Assembly (NCBI GenBank): GCA_003439945.1
Contig: QVRM01000292.1
Span: 430,001 to 494,000, forward strand
Length of the DNA stretch: 64,000 bases
Reading direction: 5' to 3'
Source of the DNA: Dermanyssus gallinae
Taxonomy: Eukaryota > Arthropoda > Arachnida > Mesostigmata > Dermanyssidae
Part shown: piece after piece, positions 46,591 through 55,612 of the stretch
Position numbering within the stretch: the stretch's first letter is position 1
How the letters are laid out: the number at the start of each line of letters is the position of its first letter
Made by a program: the position numbers and the translations under genes
The notes under the pieces: model-generated
What the model was told of the DNA's origin: nothing
Seen by the model: the letters and a program-made list of their open reading frames with translations, nothing else
Databases searched by the model: none

Positions 46591-47061
46591 TGTTGCCAAC
46601 GGAACCGTAGAATGAAGACAGACGAAAATGCGCGGGTTCTTACACTCACTTATTCTTATTTATTATATTTCACGATACGCAAGAGAGCGAGACGGCAGCG
46701 CCGCATCTCTTCGTATTATTATTGTTGCCTAGCTAGCTCACACTCTATGTCCCGGCGGTTAGCGCAAAGCTGTTTCGCCGCCAGAACTCACACAGACCAC
46801 ACACTTAACAATGCCGCTACGCTACTCAACTAAATATATATTGTATACTGTATGTATATATATATATATATATATATAAATCTGCCTTCTCCTGCTAACC
46901 ACGATCACTCACCACCCTCGGGCACTATCACTGCCACGCTCACGCCGTTGTCGCTGCCACGCCGTCGGACGTCTCGGTCGCCGCCGGACTGAGGGTTTGC
47001 AGAGCACGCGTTACGCCAAACGCTCGGGATAGCAAGAGGATGACAAAATGGCGCGCACCCC

Positions 47062-47069
47062 CTTTTATA
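47062..47069 (-). promoter_or_regulatory. TATA box in the 3' LTR
   Basis: TATAAAAG on the minus strand, downstream (element sense) of the four 25-bp repeats. The same box is at 49223-49230 in the 5' LTR. Confidence 0.65.
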
Positions 47070-47105
47070 CGGCCGGCGACCGGCAACGTGACAGTGCACG
47101 AACGT

Positions 47106-47205
47106 GCAGTGGCGGGTTGTGGCCAACAGAGCAGTGGCGGGTTGTGACCAACAGTGCCGTGGCGGGTTGTGGCCGACAGTGCTGTAACGGGTTGTGGTCA
47201 ACAGG
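47106..47205. repeat. 4 x 25-bp tandem repeat in U3 (3' LTR)
   Basis: Units at 47106, 47131, 47156 and 47181 share G.CGTGGCGGGTTGTGGCCAA. They lie just upstream of the TATA box in element sense, as enhancer repeats do. Confidence 0.85.
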
Positions 47206-47270
47206 CAGAGATCATCATCATCATGGCGCGCTAATACAAACTTCTATTCGCGGCCATCCACTATGCAACA

Positions 47271-47288
47271 GTCCTCCCCCTTTTTGAG
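47271..47288 (-). promoter_or_regulatory. polypurine tract of the Bel/Pao element
   Basis: Minus strand CAAAAAGGGGGAGGAC directly followed by the LTR TG. Primes plus-strand DNA synthesis. Confidence 0.8.
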
Positions 47289-47341
47289 GGCGGCGGTAGC
47301 CCCTCAAAAAATACCTATGTTGCATTGATTGTGTTTAACAT

Positions 47342-47645
47342 TTATTGTGTGGCACTCTGCGAGATCAACTTTCGCTCACAACAAATTCTCTTGATGTAGC
47401 GGCCTCCACCGAGCTGCGCCCGGTAGACACGCTTCACGCCGTCGTTGGTCGTCAGCGGCTTCTCCACACGACTTAGGTGCCAAAATGCCCGCGGCATTCA
47501 TTCTTCCAGTAGTACTACGACGGCGCCCGCGGCGACATGGGGTCTCCCCGCCGCCGCAGAGCCATCGTCAGGACCAGCAGATGCTCGGCGCGCTATCGCC
47601 TTTAAACCGAGCTGCTCCGATCGCGGCCCAAATCTTCATTTCTCC
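47342..47645 (-). pseudogene. Bel/Pao integrase C-terminal remnant
   Basis: Minus-strand translation near the 3' LTR reads EKPLTTNDGVKRVYRAQLGG then GRYIKRICCERKL to a TAA at 47344-47342. It resembles the last residues of Bel/Pao pol, where G-V-RA...G...RP...L closes the integrase. It is in a different frame from the ORF that stops at 47646. Confidence 0.55.
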
Positions 47646-48689
47646 TCACACGTTCATGACCATTTCGGTCTGTAGATGCTTCAGCCTGGAATTGAACTCG
47701 GCCAGGTCCGCGTCTTCGGACGGCTTGCCACGAGAGGTGCTTGCGACGTGCTCCCCCACGCACGGCTGCCGGGCCTCACGCAGCGGGTGCTGCTTCGCCC
47801 ACGCGAGCTCTTCCGCCGTGAGTGGACCCCTCACCTCCTGCCGGTGGAACCACCTTCCAGCCTGGGCGACGGTGTCGACGATTCGAGTCAGTTTGCGCAA
47901 GCTTGAACACCCCGCTGGGTCTATTAGCGGGGGTTCGCACGTTGCAACAAACACCCGAATCTCAGGAAGCTCTTCGTAGCCCTGCCCCGGCTGGAAGGCG
48001 GAGTACTGCGTCGACGGCTTCTTCAGGAACTCCGCGCCTTTGGTTACGAGATGCACGGCTGACCTGGCTGCAACCACTTCGTTCCCTTTCGTGGACGAAG
48101 ACTCGGATGGCGTCACTGGATGGATGGAAGAACTCTCGACCACCGTTGAACTTCTTAACTTGACAACGGGGAGCGCCGCCCCGCCCGTTGCGTTGATTTC
48201 TTCAAACGCGATTAGCCGATTCATACTCGGGTCTAGCGCTGAACTTACTTCTTGACCACCGGGGCCAACGCGCTCCGGCAGTCTCGTCGATAACGATGCG
48301 CTTGCCTCTGCCCATCGTGGAGACATGTCCGGGGCGCTCGACGGCATGGTGGCGGCTAGAGTGCTACGTCGCTTGTAGACCATTAGGCTACCTCGGATTT
48401 GGCACAACGTATCTACGTATTCGGAAGATCTACCTGTTTCTAGATCTATTTGCTCATCGCTGAGCGTGCTGGCCATTTCGACCACAAAACGCTCGTCTAA
48501 TTCATGTAACGTTCGTTCGAGCTCCTCCGCTCTCAGCAGCCAGCCGTTAACACGGTCCTCATTCCACTGCGTGAACCGCGGAGGCTCCTGGCTTTCATAA
48601 CAAAACGACACTACGGTGGCGTCCAGTTTTGACACCGCCGCATACACTGAACGCCGAAGCGCCATCACACGACTGTCTGTCTCAGCCAT
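47646..48689 (-). CDS. fused Gag-like and pol-end protein of the Bel/Pao element
   Basis: 348 codons from ATG 48689 (MAETDSRVMALRRSVYAAV); the frame is open further upstream to the LTR but without an ATG. Residues 1-90 look like a Bel/Pao Gag N-terminus (AVSKLDATV, WLLRAEELERTLHELDERF). Residues ~120-210 are serine/threonine-rich. Residues ~220-330 carry the pol segment that precedes integrase (ELPEIRVFVAT, LIDPAGCSSLRKLTRIVDTV, GPLTAEELAWAKQ). No protease, RT or RNase H lies between, so a large deletion has joined gag to pol without breaking the frame. Expression would come from the LTR TATA box. Confidence 0.6.
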   Translation of the reverse strand: MAETDSRVMALRRSVYAAVSKLDATVVSFCYESQEPPRFTQWNEDRVNGWLLRAEELERTLHELDERFVVEMASTLSDEQIDLETGRSSEYVDTLCQIRGSLMVYKRRSTLAATMPSSAPDMSPRWAEASASLSTRLPERVGPGGQEVSSALDPSMNRLIAFEEINATGGAALPVVKLRSSTVVESSSIHPVTPSESSSTKGNEVVAARSAVHLVTKGAEFLKKPSTQYSAFQPGQGYEELPEIRVFVATCEPPLIDPAGCSSLRKLTRIVDTVAQAGRWFHRQEVRGPLTAEELAWAKQHPLREARQPCVGEHVASTSRGKPSEDADLAEFNSRLKHLQTEMVMNV

Positions 48690-48740
48690 CCTGGCTGTCG
48701 CTACGATCACTTCTACGTCCGGGCCTTTGCTACACGTCGT

Positions 48741-48758
48741 GCCCCACGTTGGACGCCA
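48741..48758 (-). promoter_or_regulatory. primer-binding site of the Bel/Pao element
   Basis: Minus strand TGGCGTCCAACGTGGGGC, three bases from the 5' LTR end. The form TGGCGcCCAACGTGGG is common in Bel/Pao elements. Confidence 0.7.
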
Positions 48759-48761
48759 ATA

Positions 48762-49431
48762 TGTTGCCAACGGAACCGTAGAATGAAGACAGACGAATTT
48801 GCGCGGGTTCTTACAGTCACTGATTCCTATTGATTATAATCACGATACGACAGAGAGCAATACGGCTGCGCCGCCTCTTCCTCGTATTATTGCCTAGCCT
48901 AGCTCACACTACTCAATGTCCCGGCGGTTAGCGCGAAGCTGTTTCGCCGCCAGAACTCACACACAGTACACACTTAACAATACTGCTGTGCTACTCAACT
49001 AAATATATATATATATATATATGTATATATGAATATAAAAATCTACCTGCTCCTGCTAGCCACTCTCACTCACCACCCTAGGGCACTATCACTGCCACGC
49101 TCACGCCGTTGTCGCTGCCACGCCGTCGGACGTCCCGGTCGCCGCCGGACTGAGGGTTTGCAGAGCACGCGTTACGCCGAACGCTCGGGATAGCAAGAGG
49201 ATGACAAAATGGCGCGCACCCCCTTTTATACGGCCGGCGACCGGCAACGTGACAGTGCACGAACGTGCAGTGGCGGGTTGTGGCCAACAGAGCAGTGGCG
49301 GGTTGTGACCAACAGTGCCGTGGCGGGTTGTGGCCGACAGTGCTGTAACGGGTTGTGGTCAACAGGCAGAGATCATCATCATCATGGCGCGCTAATACAA
49401 ACTTCTATTCGCGGCCATCCAATATGCAACA
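48762..49431 (-). repeat. 5' LTR (element sense) of the Bel/Pao element
   Basis: 670 bp, TGTTGCCAACGG to ATATGCAACA. The part 49080-49431 is nearly identical to 46920-47270 (about three differences), while 48762-49075 differs from 46591-46915 at many sites and several indels. Confidence 0.9.
49267..49366. repeat. 4 x 25-bp tandem repeat in U3 (5' LTR)
   Basis: Same four units as 47106-47205, unchanged. Confidence 0.85.
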
Positions 49432-49848
49432 ACACCATTTGCACCGCACATTCTAGACTCACATCGAGCCTACAGAGAAAACAGAAACTTAAAATTTGTA
49501 GCTGAGAATTATACTGATGGCCCGGCCTTTTCTTCACGTAGATGGAAAGGAGCCATGCAAAGGAACCGCTCGCTAATCTGCCGAATAACCTGGCACGGGT
49601 ACCATTATTACATATGCATGAAGCCAATCTGTTTTAATATTGAAGAATGTGTTTGTAGCTTTTGCGAAGAGTTTGATATTGGACGCTATCATATACTTGT
49701 GTGCCCAGAAATTTGCGGAACGTCCTTATCATCCAAAGTTGAATTTATATTGTAAGACCAAAAAGTAACTTTGTGACACCTTGTGAAAATTGAATCAACT
49801 GTCTACCAACTTTGTGGTGAAATAAATGCTGAATTGAATTGAATTATC
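49432..49848 (+). mobile_element. APE-type LINE, 3' part after the Bel/Pao insertion
   Basis: Starts with the second ACACC copy. Frames carry the LINE C-terminus (SSRRWKGAMQRNRSLICRIT, then a C.FC...H....C-type cluster: CVCSFCEEFDIGRYHILVC) to a TAA near 49755. A short 3' UTR contains AATAAA and ends in repeated GAATT at 49832-49846. Confidence 0.75.
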
Positions 49849-50459
49849 GCCTCTTCGTTACTTTGAAGGCTCTCTTTAGCGCAGCGAGCTGTTGTAATCG
49901 GTCTATTAATGTGTCATATCACTGTAGGTAGAGATTATATAGTTTTGCTGACGGCCGTCCTGGTAAAACTGAGATATGTGTTTCGTCATATAAATAGCTC
50001 ACCCATTGCGGACATTTCCGTGATTTTGACTTCGCCCGTCGGTAGAGAGAGTTATTTTTCTGTAGGAGTCGCGTCGAGTTAATTGAAGTGCCTATGCCAT
50101 AAATTACGTCTGTCACGGATGTCACTGTGGCGGATTTATAAACACAAACAGGGCAATAGTTCCTAATTTCACGACTACTAGTTGGACAGTGTGTTTAAGA
50201 AAACGGGCGCATTTTAATGCTTGCATCGCAATTGATACTCCCCACTTAGGCCGTCTCCTACCCCGCTGCGGTTTAAATGTTTCGCCGTAGAATACTTTAA
50301 GACGAGGTAATCAGAATCGACTTATATTATTGGTTCAGATATATCGATTTGAGACAGTCGACCTGAAACAAAGCGCGCTCTATCCCGCCGCTTGGCTATA
50401 GCTTCCAGACCATCCTAATTTGGTCTGCCTCGCTCTTCTGCAGCTACGCTGTTTGCGCT
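49849..50459. other. no recognisable gene
   Basis: Mixed-composition DNA; nothing identified. Confidence 0.45.
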
Positions 50460-50790
50460 AAACATTCCAAAAGACGTTCACGTTTCTGCAATATAGGCAG
50501 GGCAAGGGGCGCCCTCTGGCCACGCGGCTGGATCGTGGACTTCTTTGAACTTATCTGCTTTGACTTGAATACGAAAACGATTCTAATATTGCTGGCTGAG
50601 TCCTCCTGCCAGCTTCGTCACTCTAGCGTCGACGTTCTCGCCAACAACACGGGTGATGTACTGTTGCATGTCTTCTGATGAGGGTCTATTAAACCTCGTC
50701 AATAGACTGATTTTTGTCTTGGGACTTTTTGGCACGTTTTGAGCTTGCACAACTAATAGTAGTTGAGTCATTCTGTCTGTACAAGTCTTG
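50460..50790 (-). pseudogene. possible LINE ORF1 (RRM-like) relic
   Basis: The minus-strand frame 50771-50583 reads KTKISLLTRFNRPSSEDMQQ then VDARVTKLAGG. After a shift it gives IQVKADKFKEVHDPAAWPEG. An I.I..F...... K..Y...F.I.V......V.....WPEG pattern is common in the C-terminal domain of some arthropod LINE ORF1 proteins. No zinc knuckle is present. A weak call. Confidence 0.3.
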
Positions 50791-50894
50791 CCTGTACAAA
50801 CGAGTACACGTTAGAACATAAAGTGTGCGCCCTCTTTTGCCGACTACGTGCTACTGACTGTATTTTATTCTAATTACGTGCGCCGTTCTCTCGG

Positions 50895-51105
50895 TGAGTC
50901 CAATAATAATAATATTGATGCGCTAAATACCACGCAGCGAGCTGCCAGACGCATCGGCGGTTTTTGCACTTTCTTGCCCGGTGGGACGCTCGCTGAAGTG
51001 TTTAAACTGTATATAATGACGATAGTATTGTAAATATGTACCATCTTGAAATGCAAAGTTATTGCGAAATAAACAATATGTATGTTATAGTAATAATAAT
51101 ACCCT
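50895..51105 (+). mobile_element. short LINE 3' fragment between AAT and TAA tracts
   Basis: (AAT)4 at 50901-50913 is followed by coding-like sequence ending GGTLAEVFKLYIMTIVL-stop (51031-51033), then about 60 bp with AAATAAAC and a TAATAATAATA tail at 51092-51102. The layout, a 5' cut at AAT units and a TAA tail, mimics the RLE LINE copies on a small scale. The protein fragment is too short for a family call. Confidence 0.35.
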
Positions 51106-52393
51106 TTCAATTTGTTGATCAAAGCGTAGGCGGCGGGTGGGTCTGCGGAAGGCCAAAGCGTGCGTGCAGCAACTAGATGAGTATTGTTTTTTTGGTGCTG
51201 CCGTTGCCTTTGCCGCACTGGCAAAACAAAATCAAACGGCGATCAATTGGCTTTGCTAAGGTAGAGTCGTATTTGTAAGTCGGTTCTTTTTGCCAGTTCT
51301 TCTATCTAGTTATTTGCGTTCTTTATTCTTTTCTTTGCGTTTATAGTTTCGCAGTGCAGCCGCACGGGATAACATCGTAGCTCGGTCAACAACACGATCA
51401 CCAATAACCACCCCCCTTCAAAAACACGACTGGTAGGAATTGGTTGCTAACTTTTCTGGGTTGTCCTTTACAAATAGTTTACACGCTAGCTTATCGGATT
51501 TGGCACGATAGCACGACGACGGCTTGAAATCAGTTCGATGTTTGACCTCCCAGGATCAAGTGTAGCCTAAATGCAAAGGATCATTGACCCATTGTGCCTT
51601 CGTGTTTCGAATTTGAGGTCAATTCCTAAAAAGACTGACCGCACTCAACTGCACCTAATTGTTCAGCGTCCTAACCGAAACTACACTCACTGCACCCTTC
51701 TCGTCTACTGTGGCACTTCACAGCTTCTCTACTGGCCTCTTTATTTGCGTATGCGATGACGATGAGGACGACATACAGTGACCGTATTTCGATACACCTT
51801 CTTAGTCCACGTTGCTTTTGAGGTGGTTTGCGCTAGACTTCAGAGAATATCTGTCATTAGTGGGCTAACATTGCTGACAAAAGCGTATATAGTGTAGTGA
51901 ATTGTTGCCGAGATGCCGAGATACGACAATGGCATCAATGGAAGTTCGAATCTTAGGCATCGCACTGCCAACGGTCAGCATATCTTGATCGGTCTGGCAC
52001 CAAGTGTCAGGCCGAATGCCTCTCTTGATAACCTCACCTTCTGGTTTAACCTCAAATCTTTCAAGCATTCTGCTTTAACTCAACGTACTGTGGTCCTATC
52101 GAGCCTCGAGCGGTTTAGTGGCCCAAATCGTAGTGCTGGTGGCTCATTCCGAGGTGCTGAATAGGAAGAGCAGTTCAAGACCTGATTTTCCATCCTCTGA
52201 TTTTCATAAGATCAGTAGAACGAAGGTGCGTCTTTTCGTGCCGAATGTGTTATGAACTGGATGCCTCGAAGGACTGGAGAAGTGCTTCGCCTAAACCTGC
52301 AGATATGCGTTCGTGGACAATTCCGTATCAGCAGTCCTTCCATACCGCTCGTACAGATTAGTCGTTTTTTTATGCACTCAGATTATGCGCATC
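51106..52393. other. no recognisable gene
   Basis: DNA before the R1-like insertion. A minus-strand frame at 51865-52068 (RPDTWCQTDQDMLT) is not identified. The last ~140 bp happens to be open in the frame of the downstream LINE ORF. Confidence 0.45.
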
Positions 52394-52406
52394 GGACACT
52401 CTACTC
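52394..52406. repeat. target-site duplication, left copy (R1-clade LINE)
   Basis: GGACACTCTACTC, identical to 55600-55612 just after the poly(A) tail. Confidence 0.9.
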
Positions 52407-55371
52407 CGAGAGAAACCTCGCGATTAGGGGCGGGGGGTCGGGGAGGGGGTTCTCCTGGCTGGAGATTGACCGGGTAGGGGTCATCTATAGCTGCTACTTC
52501 TCTCCCAACAGGGAGGAGGAGGAATTCGAGGAATTCCTCGAGGAACTTGCCCAGAGCGCGGGGGCACATGCAGGTAAGAGGGTAGTGATCACCGGGGATT
52601 TTAACGCAGCCAGCATAGCATGGGGTAGCCGAACCACAACTAGACGGGCCCAAACTTTACAGGAGTGGATGGCTGAAAAAAGTCTAATGGTTCTTAATGA
52701 CGGAAGGGTCCCCACCTTTTCCAGAGGGAGCCAGACGGCCTTCATTGACCTAACAATGGTCAATGAGGCGGCCTTTCCACTGGTGGTAGAGTGGAGGGTG
52801 AGGGAGACGGAGGAGACCATGAGTGACCACAGATACATCTGTTTCACCATCAGTACCCCCGAGGTGGCCCTCGCCCCGCCCCCTAGTAAGAGATGGCAGA
52901 TGCGGAAACTTGACGCCAAGATTCTAGTGGCTGAAATAGACGAGGGTTGCAAACAACTGGGAGACACGGTGGGGGATGAATATCAAATAATTAGCATACT
53001 CTCTACAGCATGCGAGAAAGCTGCTCCCTCACAACACCATGGGAGCCGCCACCCTCCTAATTACTGGTGGAACAAAGGGATCGCAGCTGCCCGCAGGGCT
53101 TGCATCAGGCTAAATAGGATTTTCACGAGAACACGCAGCTGGTTAACGCAAAGAAAACGACGGGTGGGATTTTACGGGGAGCGAGAGACCGCAAGAGCTG
53201 AATCCCAATTGGCGGAGTACAAGGCTGCTCGATTGAGACTCCGAGGACTCATCGCCAAAAGTAAAGCCCGAGCGGAGAAAGAGCTGATAGACGCGGTGGA
53301 GAGCGACGTATGGGGCCTGCCGTACCGAATAGTTATGGCCAAACTCCGGAGACCTCCCCCGAAACTCCCCCCGGATGTGCTGCGGGAGACTGTAACCGGT
53401 CTTTTTCCGGCACAGCCGCGGAGAGAAAACGAGGAGTTCTCGGTCACCCCGGAAAACATCCCGGAGGTGACGCTGGAGGAGGTCGAACAAGCCCGGATTC
53501 GGTTGGCAACCGGTAAAGCGCCCGGCCTAGACGGAATTCCCCCAGAGGTAGCGAGGCTACTGGTCAAAAGGTGGCCTAAGGTCTTCCAAGACCTTGCCAA
53601 CAAGCTTTTGAGAGAGGGGAGATTCCCGAGGCTGTGGAAAAGGGCAAGCCTGGTTCTAATCCCCAAACCCGGGAGGAAGACGGGGCCTTCGGCTTACCGG
53701 CCCATATGCCTCATTGACGCCATGGGTAAGCTCCTGGAGAACGTTATAGTCAAGAGACTAAACGACGAGATTCAGGAAAAGAACGCCCTATCAGATGCCC
53801 AGTACGGCTTCCGGAAGGGCAGATCCGCATTAGGGGCTCTAAAGAAGGTTCTGAAACGGGCGGGTGAGGAGACTATGAAGACCCCTAAAACAAGGGGATT
53901 CGTGCTCCTGATCCTCCTGGATGTCAAAAATGCCTTCAACACAATGAATTGGAAAGTAATTGTGGAGGCGATGAAGAGGAAGGGCTTTTCCCTCTACCTC
54001 CGTCGAATGATTTCATCCTACCTGGATGACAGAGGCTTGGTTGCAGGGGGGCAGGAGTACGAGGTTACTGCCGGAGTCCCACAGGGCTCGATTCTAGGAC
54101 CCGTGCTCTGGAACATAGCTTACGACGGGGTGCTCGAGATCCCAGGTCTCCCGTATGGGGTGGAGACGTTGGCGTACGCCGATGACCTTGCACTCATGAT
54201 AACGGCCAGGACCGAAAGAGCCCTGGAGAGCGCCGCCAATGAGGCCTTGTCAATGGTGTCCGAGTGGATGGAGTCCCATCACTTGAAACTGGCACCCGAC
54301 AAGACGGAGGCGATGTACCTAACAGGCAGAAAGAGGACGACCGGCATTAACCTCGTGATGGCGGGCCACCCGATAGAAATCAGAAAGAAGGTAAAGTACC
54401 TTGGGGTCATGCTAGACACCGGACTGACCGGATCGGCACACGTTAAGTACGTGGCCGAAAAGGCCCAAAGGGTCTCCCTGAACCTGGCGCGGATCATGCC
54501 TAGGGTCGGTGGGGTGGCTGAGGTGAAAAGAAGGCTCCTGGCCTCGGTGGCCGAATCAACGGCGCTATACGCAGCCCCAGTCTGGGGGGACATGGCAATG
54601 CGGACGGCGAAAAATAGGGGGGCACTAAGGTCGACCCAACGAACGCTGGCAATCAGGGTAAGCCGGGCGTATCGAACAGTCTCGACCGAAGCTCTCTTGG
54701 TCCTAGCCAAAATGCTGCCATGGGACCTCCTAGTGGCTGAACGAAGTAAAATGTACCTAGACGAAGGTCTGGATCTCACCAGGGCCAGGAGTGCCACCAT
54801 ATCGGCCTGGCATGAGGAATGGGCGCAGGTAAGACCCGGTGTGACCACAGGGAGCTGGACCAAGAGTCTGATACCGGACCTCAGGGTATGGTATGACCGC
54901 CGACACGGGGAGCTTTCCTACTGGACGACTCAGGTTCTGACCGGACACGGCCAGTTCCAGAGCTACCTGTCAAGGATCAAGAAGGCCATCAGCGATATCT
55001 GCGTACTGTGCGACTCTGGAGAAACGGACAACGTAGAGCATACTGTTCTGCGGTGTGATGCTCTCAGGGAAGCACGGGACGCAGCACCAACCGCTGTGAG
55101 GGGCCGACCCATCAAGGAGGTGGTCTCCCATATGATGACTTCGGCGGAGGCATGGAGGGAGGCGACGAACTTGTTCGACGCTGTTTTGACACTCAAGACA
55201 GCCAAGGAAACGGCCAGGCGGGAGAGGTTTGAGCGGGTCTCTCGGGAGAGTGGTCGAGACGAGGAGCCGAGGGAGGGGGGAGGGGGTGGGGAGCAGCCAG
55301 GCCCTCATGGTCTCGACGCACCCTCACAGGACGGATTACAAAATGGCATCCCCCTATCCAACCGCAGGTAG
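52405..55371 (+). CDS. R1-clade LINE pol (APE endonuclease, RT, CCHC), 5'-truncated
   Basis: An open frame of 1039 codons starts at ATG 52252, but its first 51 codons are pre-insertion flank; LINE codons start at about 52405. Numbering from the ATG: endonuclease GDFNA at 115-119, SRGSQTAFIDLT near 160, SDHRY near 190; RT GKAPGLDGIPPEVARLL near 420, DVKNAFNTMNW (motif A), GVPQGSILGPVLWN (motif B), LAYADDLAL with YADD at 642-645; C-terminal CX2CX9HX4C knuckle (CVLC...HTVLRC) at 917-935. No internal stop. The RT aspartates are present. The missing endonuclease N-terminus makes this copy unable to act alone. Confidence 0.88.
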   Translation, partial: SERNLAIRGGGSGRGFSWLEIDRVGVIYSCYFSPNREEEEFEEFLEELAQSAGAHAGKRVVITGDFNAASIAWGSRTTTRRAQTLQEWMAEKSLMVLNDGRVPTFSRGSQTAFIDLTMVNEAAFPLVVEWRVRETEETMSDHRYICFTISTPEVALAPPPSKRWQMRKLDAKILVAEIDEGCKQLGDTVGDEYQIISILSTACEKAAPSQHHGSRHPPNYWWNKGIAAARRACIRLNRIFTRTRSWLTQRKRRVGFYGERETARAESQLAEYKAARLRLRGLIAKSKARAEKELIDAVESDVWGLPYRIVMAKLRRPPPKLPPDVLRETVTGLFPAQPRRENEEFSVTPENIPEVTLEEVEQARIRLATGKAPGLDGIPPEVARLLVKRWPKVFQDLANKLLREGRFPRLWKRASLVLIPKPGRKTGPSAYRPICLIDAMGKLLENVIVKRLNDEIQEKNALSDAQYGFRKGRSALGALKKVLKRAGEETMKTPKTRGFVLLILLDVKNAFNTMNWKVIVEAMKRKGFSLYLRRMISSYLDDRGLVAGGQEYEVTAGVPQGSILGPVLWNIAYDGVLEIPGLPYGVETLAYADDLALMITARTERALESAANEALSMVSEWMESHHLKLAPDKTEAMYLTGRKRTTGINLVMAGHPIEIRKKVKYLGVMLDTGLTGSAHVKYVAEKAQRVSLNLARIMPRVGGVAEVKRRLLASVAESTALYAAPVWGDMAMRTAKNRGALRSTQRTLAIRVSRAYRTVSTEALLVLAKMLPWDLLVAERSKMYLDEGLDLTRARSATISAWHEEWAQVRPGVTTGSWTKSLIPDLRVWYDRRHGELSYWTTQVLTGHGQFQSYLSRIKKAISDICVLCDSGETDNVEHTVLRCDALREARDAAPTAVRGRPIKEVVSHMMTSAEAWREATNLFDAVLTLKTAKETARRERFERVSRESGRDEEPREGGGGGEQPGPHGLDAPSQDGLQNGIPLSNRR

Positions 55372-55576
55372 ACATGCGGGATGATAGTCAGGGATAGAGC
55401 TGATTGAAGGAGAACGGCAGGGACGCCTCTCCCACGGTTTCGATGTAATGCCAAAGTAATACCGAGCCTGGGGGGGTGGGGAGGAATCCGGGTTTAGTGG
55501 GTTTGCGAGTCTCACACTAGTCACGCAGGCTGCTAGTGGCGCATGTGCATCATGCATTACCGAAACCTCCCAGAAC
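55372..55576 (+). other. 3' UTR of the R1-clade LINE
   Basis: About 205 bp between the pol stop and the poly(A). Contains a G-rich run GGGGGGGTGGGG near 55470. Confidence 0.7.
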
Positions 55577-55599
55577 AAAAAAAAAAAAAAAAAAAAAAA
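55577..55599. repeat. poly(A) tail of the R1-clade LINE
   Basis: 23 consecutive A, directly followed by the right TSD. Confidence 0.95.
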
Positions 55600-55612
55600 G
55601 GACACTCTACTC
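55600..55612. repeat. target-site duplication, right copy (R1-clade LINE)
   Basis: GGACACTCTACTC, as at 52394-52406. Confidence 0.9.

Larger units (their letters stand above)
46591..47270 (-). repeat. 3' LTR (element sense) of the Bel/Pao element
   Basis: 680 bp, plus-strand TGTTGCCAACGG to CTATGCAACA. It includes a TATAAAAG box on the minus strand (47069-47062), four 25-bp repeats (47106-47205) and a (TA)n run at 46853-46877. Confidence 0.9.
46591..49431 (-). mobile_element. Bel/Pao-like LTR retrotransposon, internally deleted
   Basis: Two LTRs (46591-47270 and 48762-49431) in TG...CA form enclose a 1491-bp interior, with ACACC duplicated on both sides. In element (minus) sense the order is 5' LTR, primer-binding site 48758-48741, gag-like/pol-end ORF, integrase C-terminal remnant, purine tract 47288-47271, 3' LTR. 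At 2.8 kb it is far shorter than complete Bel/Pao elements (usually 5-7 kb); protease, RT, RNase H and most of integrase are gone. It sits inside a LINE. Confidence 0.9.
52407..55599 (+). mobile_element. R1-clade LINE, 5'-truncated, recent insertion
   Basis: 3193 bp from just after the left TSD to the end of a 23-bp poly(A) (55577-55599), flanked by an exact 13-bp TSD. The 5' end begins inside the endonuclease domain, so ORF1 and the first endonuclease residues are absent. The intact pol frame, perfect TSD and clean poly(A) indicate youth. R1 itself targets 28S rDNA, but no rDNA is visible here, so this is either a non-specific R1-clade family or an off-target event. Confidence 0.9.

Noticed and set aside
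47485..48255. Plus-strand frames opposite the Bel/Pao ORF
   Set aside because: Antisense of the element's own frame; the LTR, PBS and PPT polarity fix the coding strand as minus.
52378..55308. Minus-strand open frames opposite the R1-clade pol
   Set aside because: Antisense shadows of a GC-rich coding frame.
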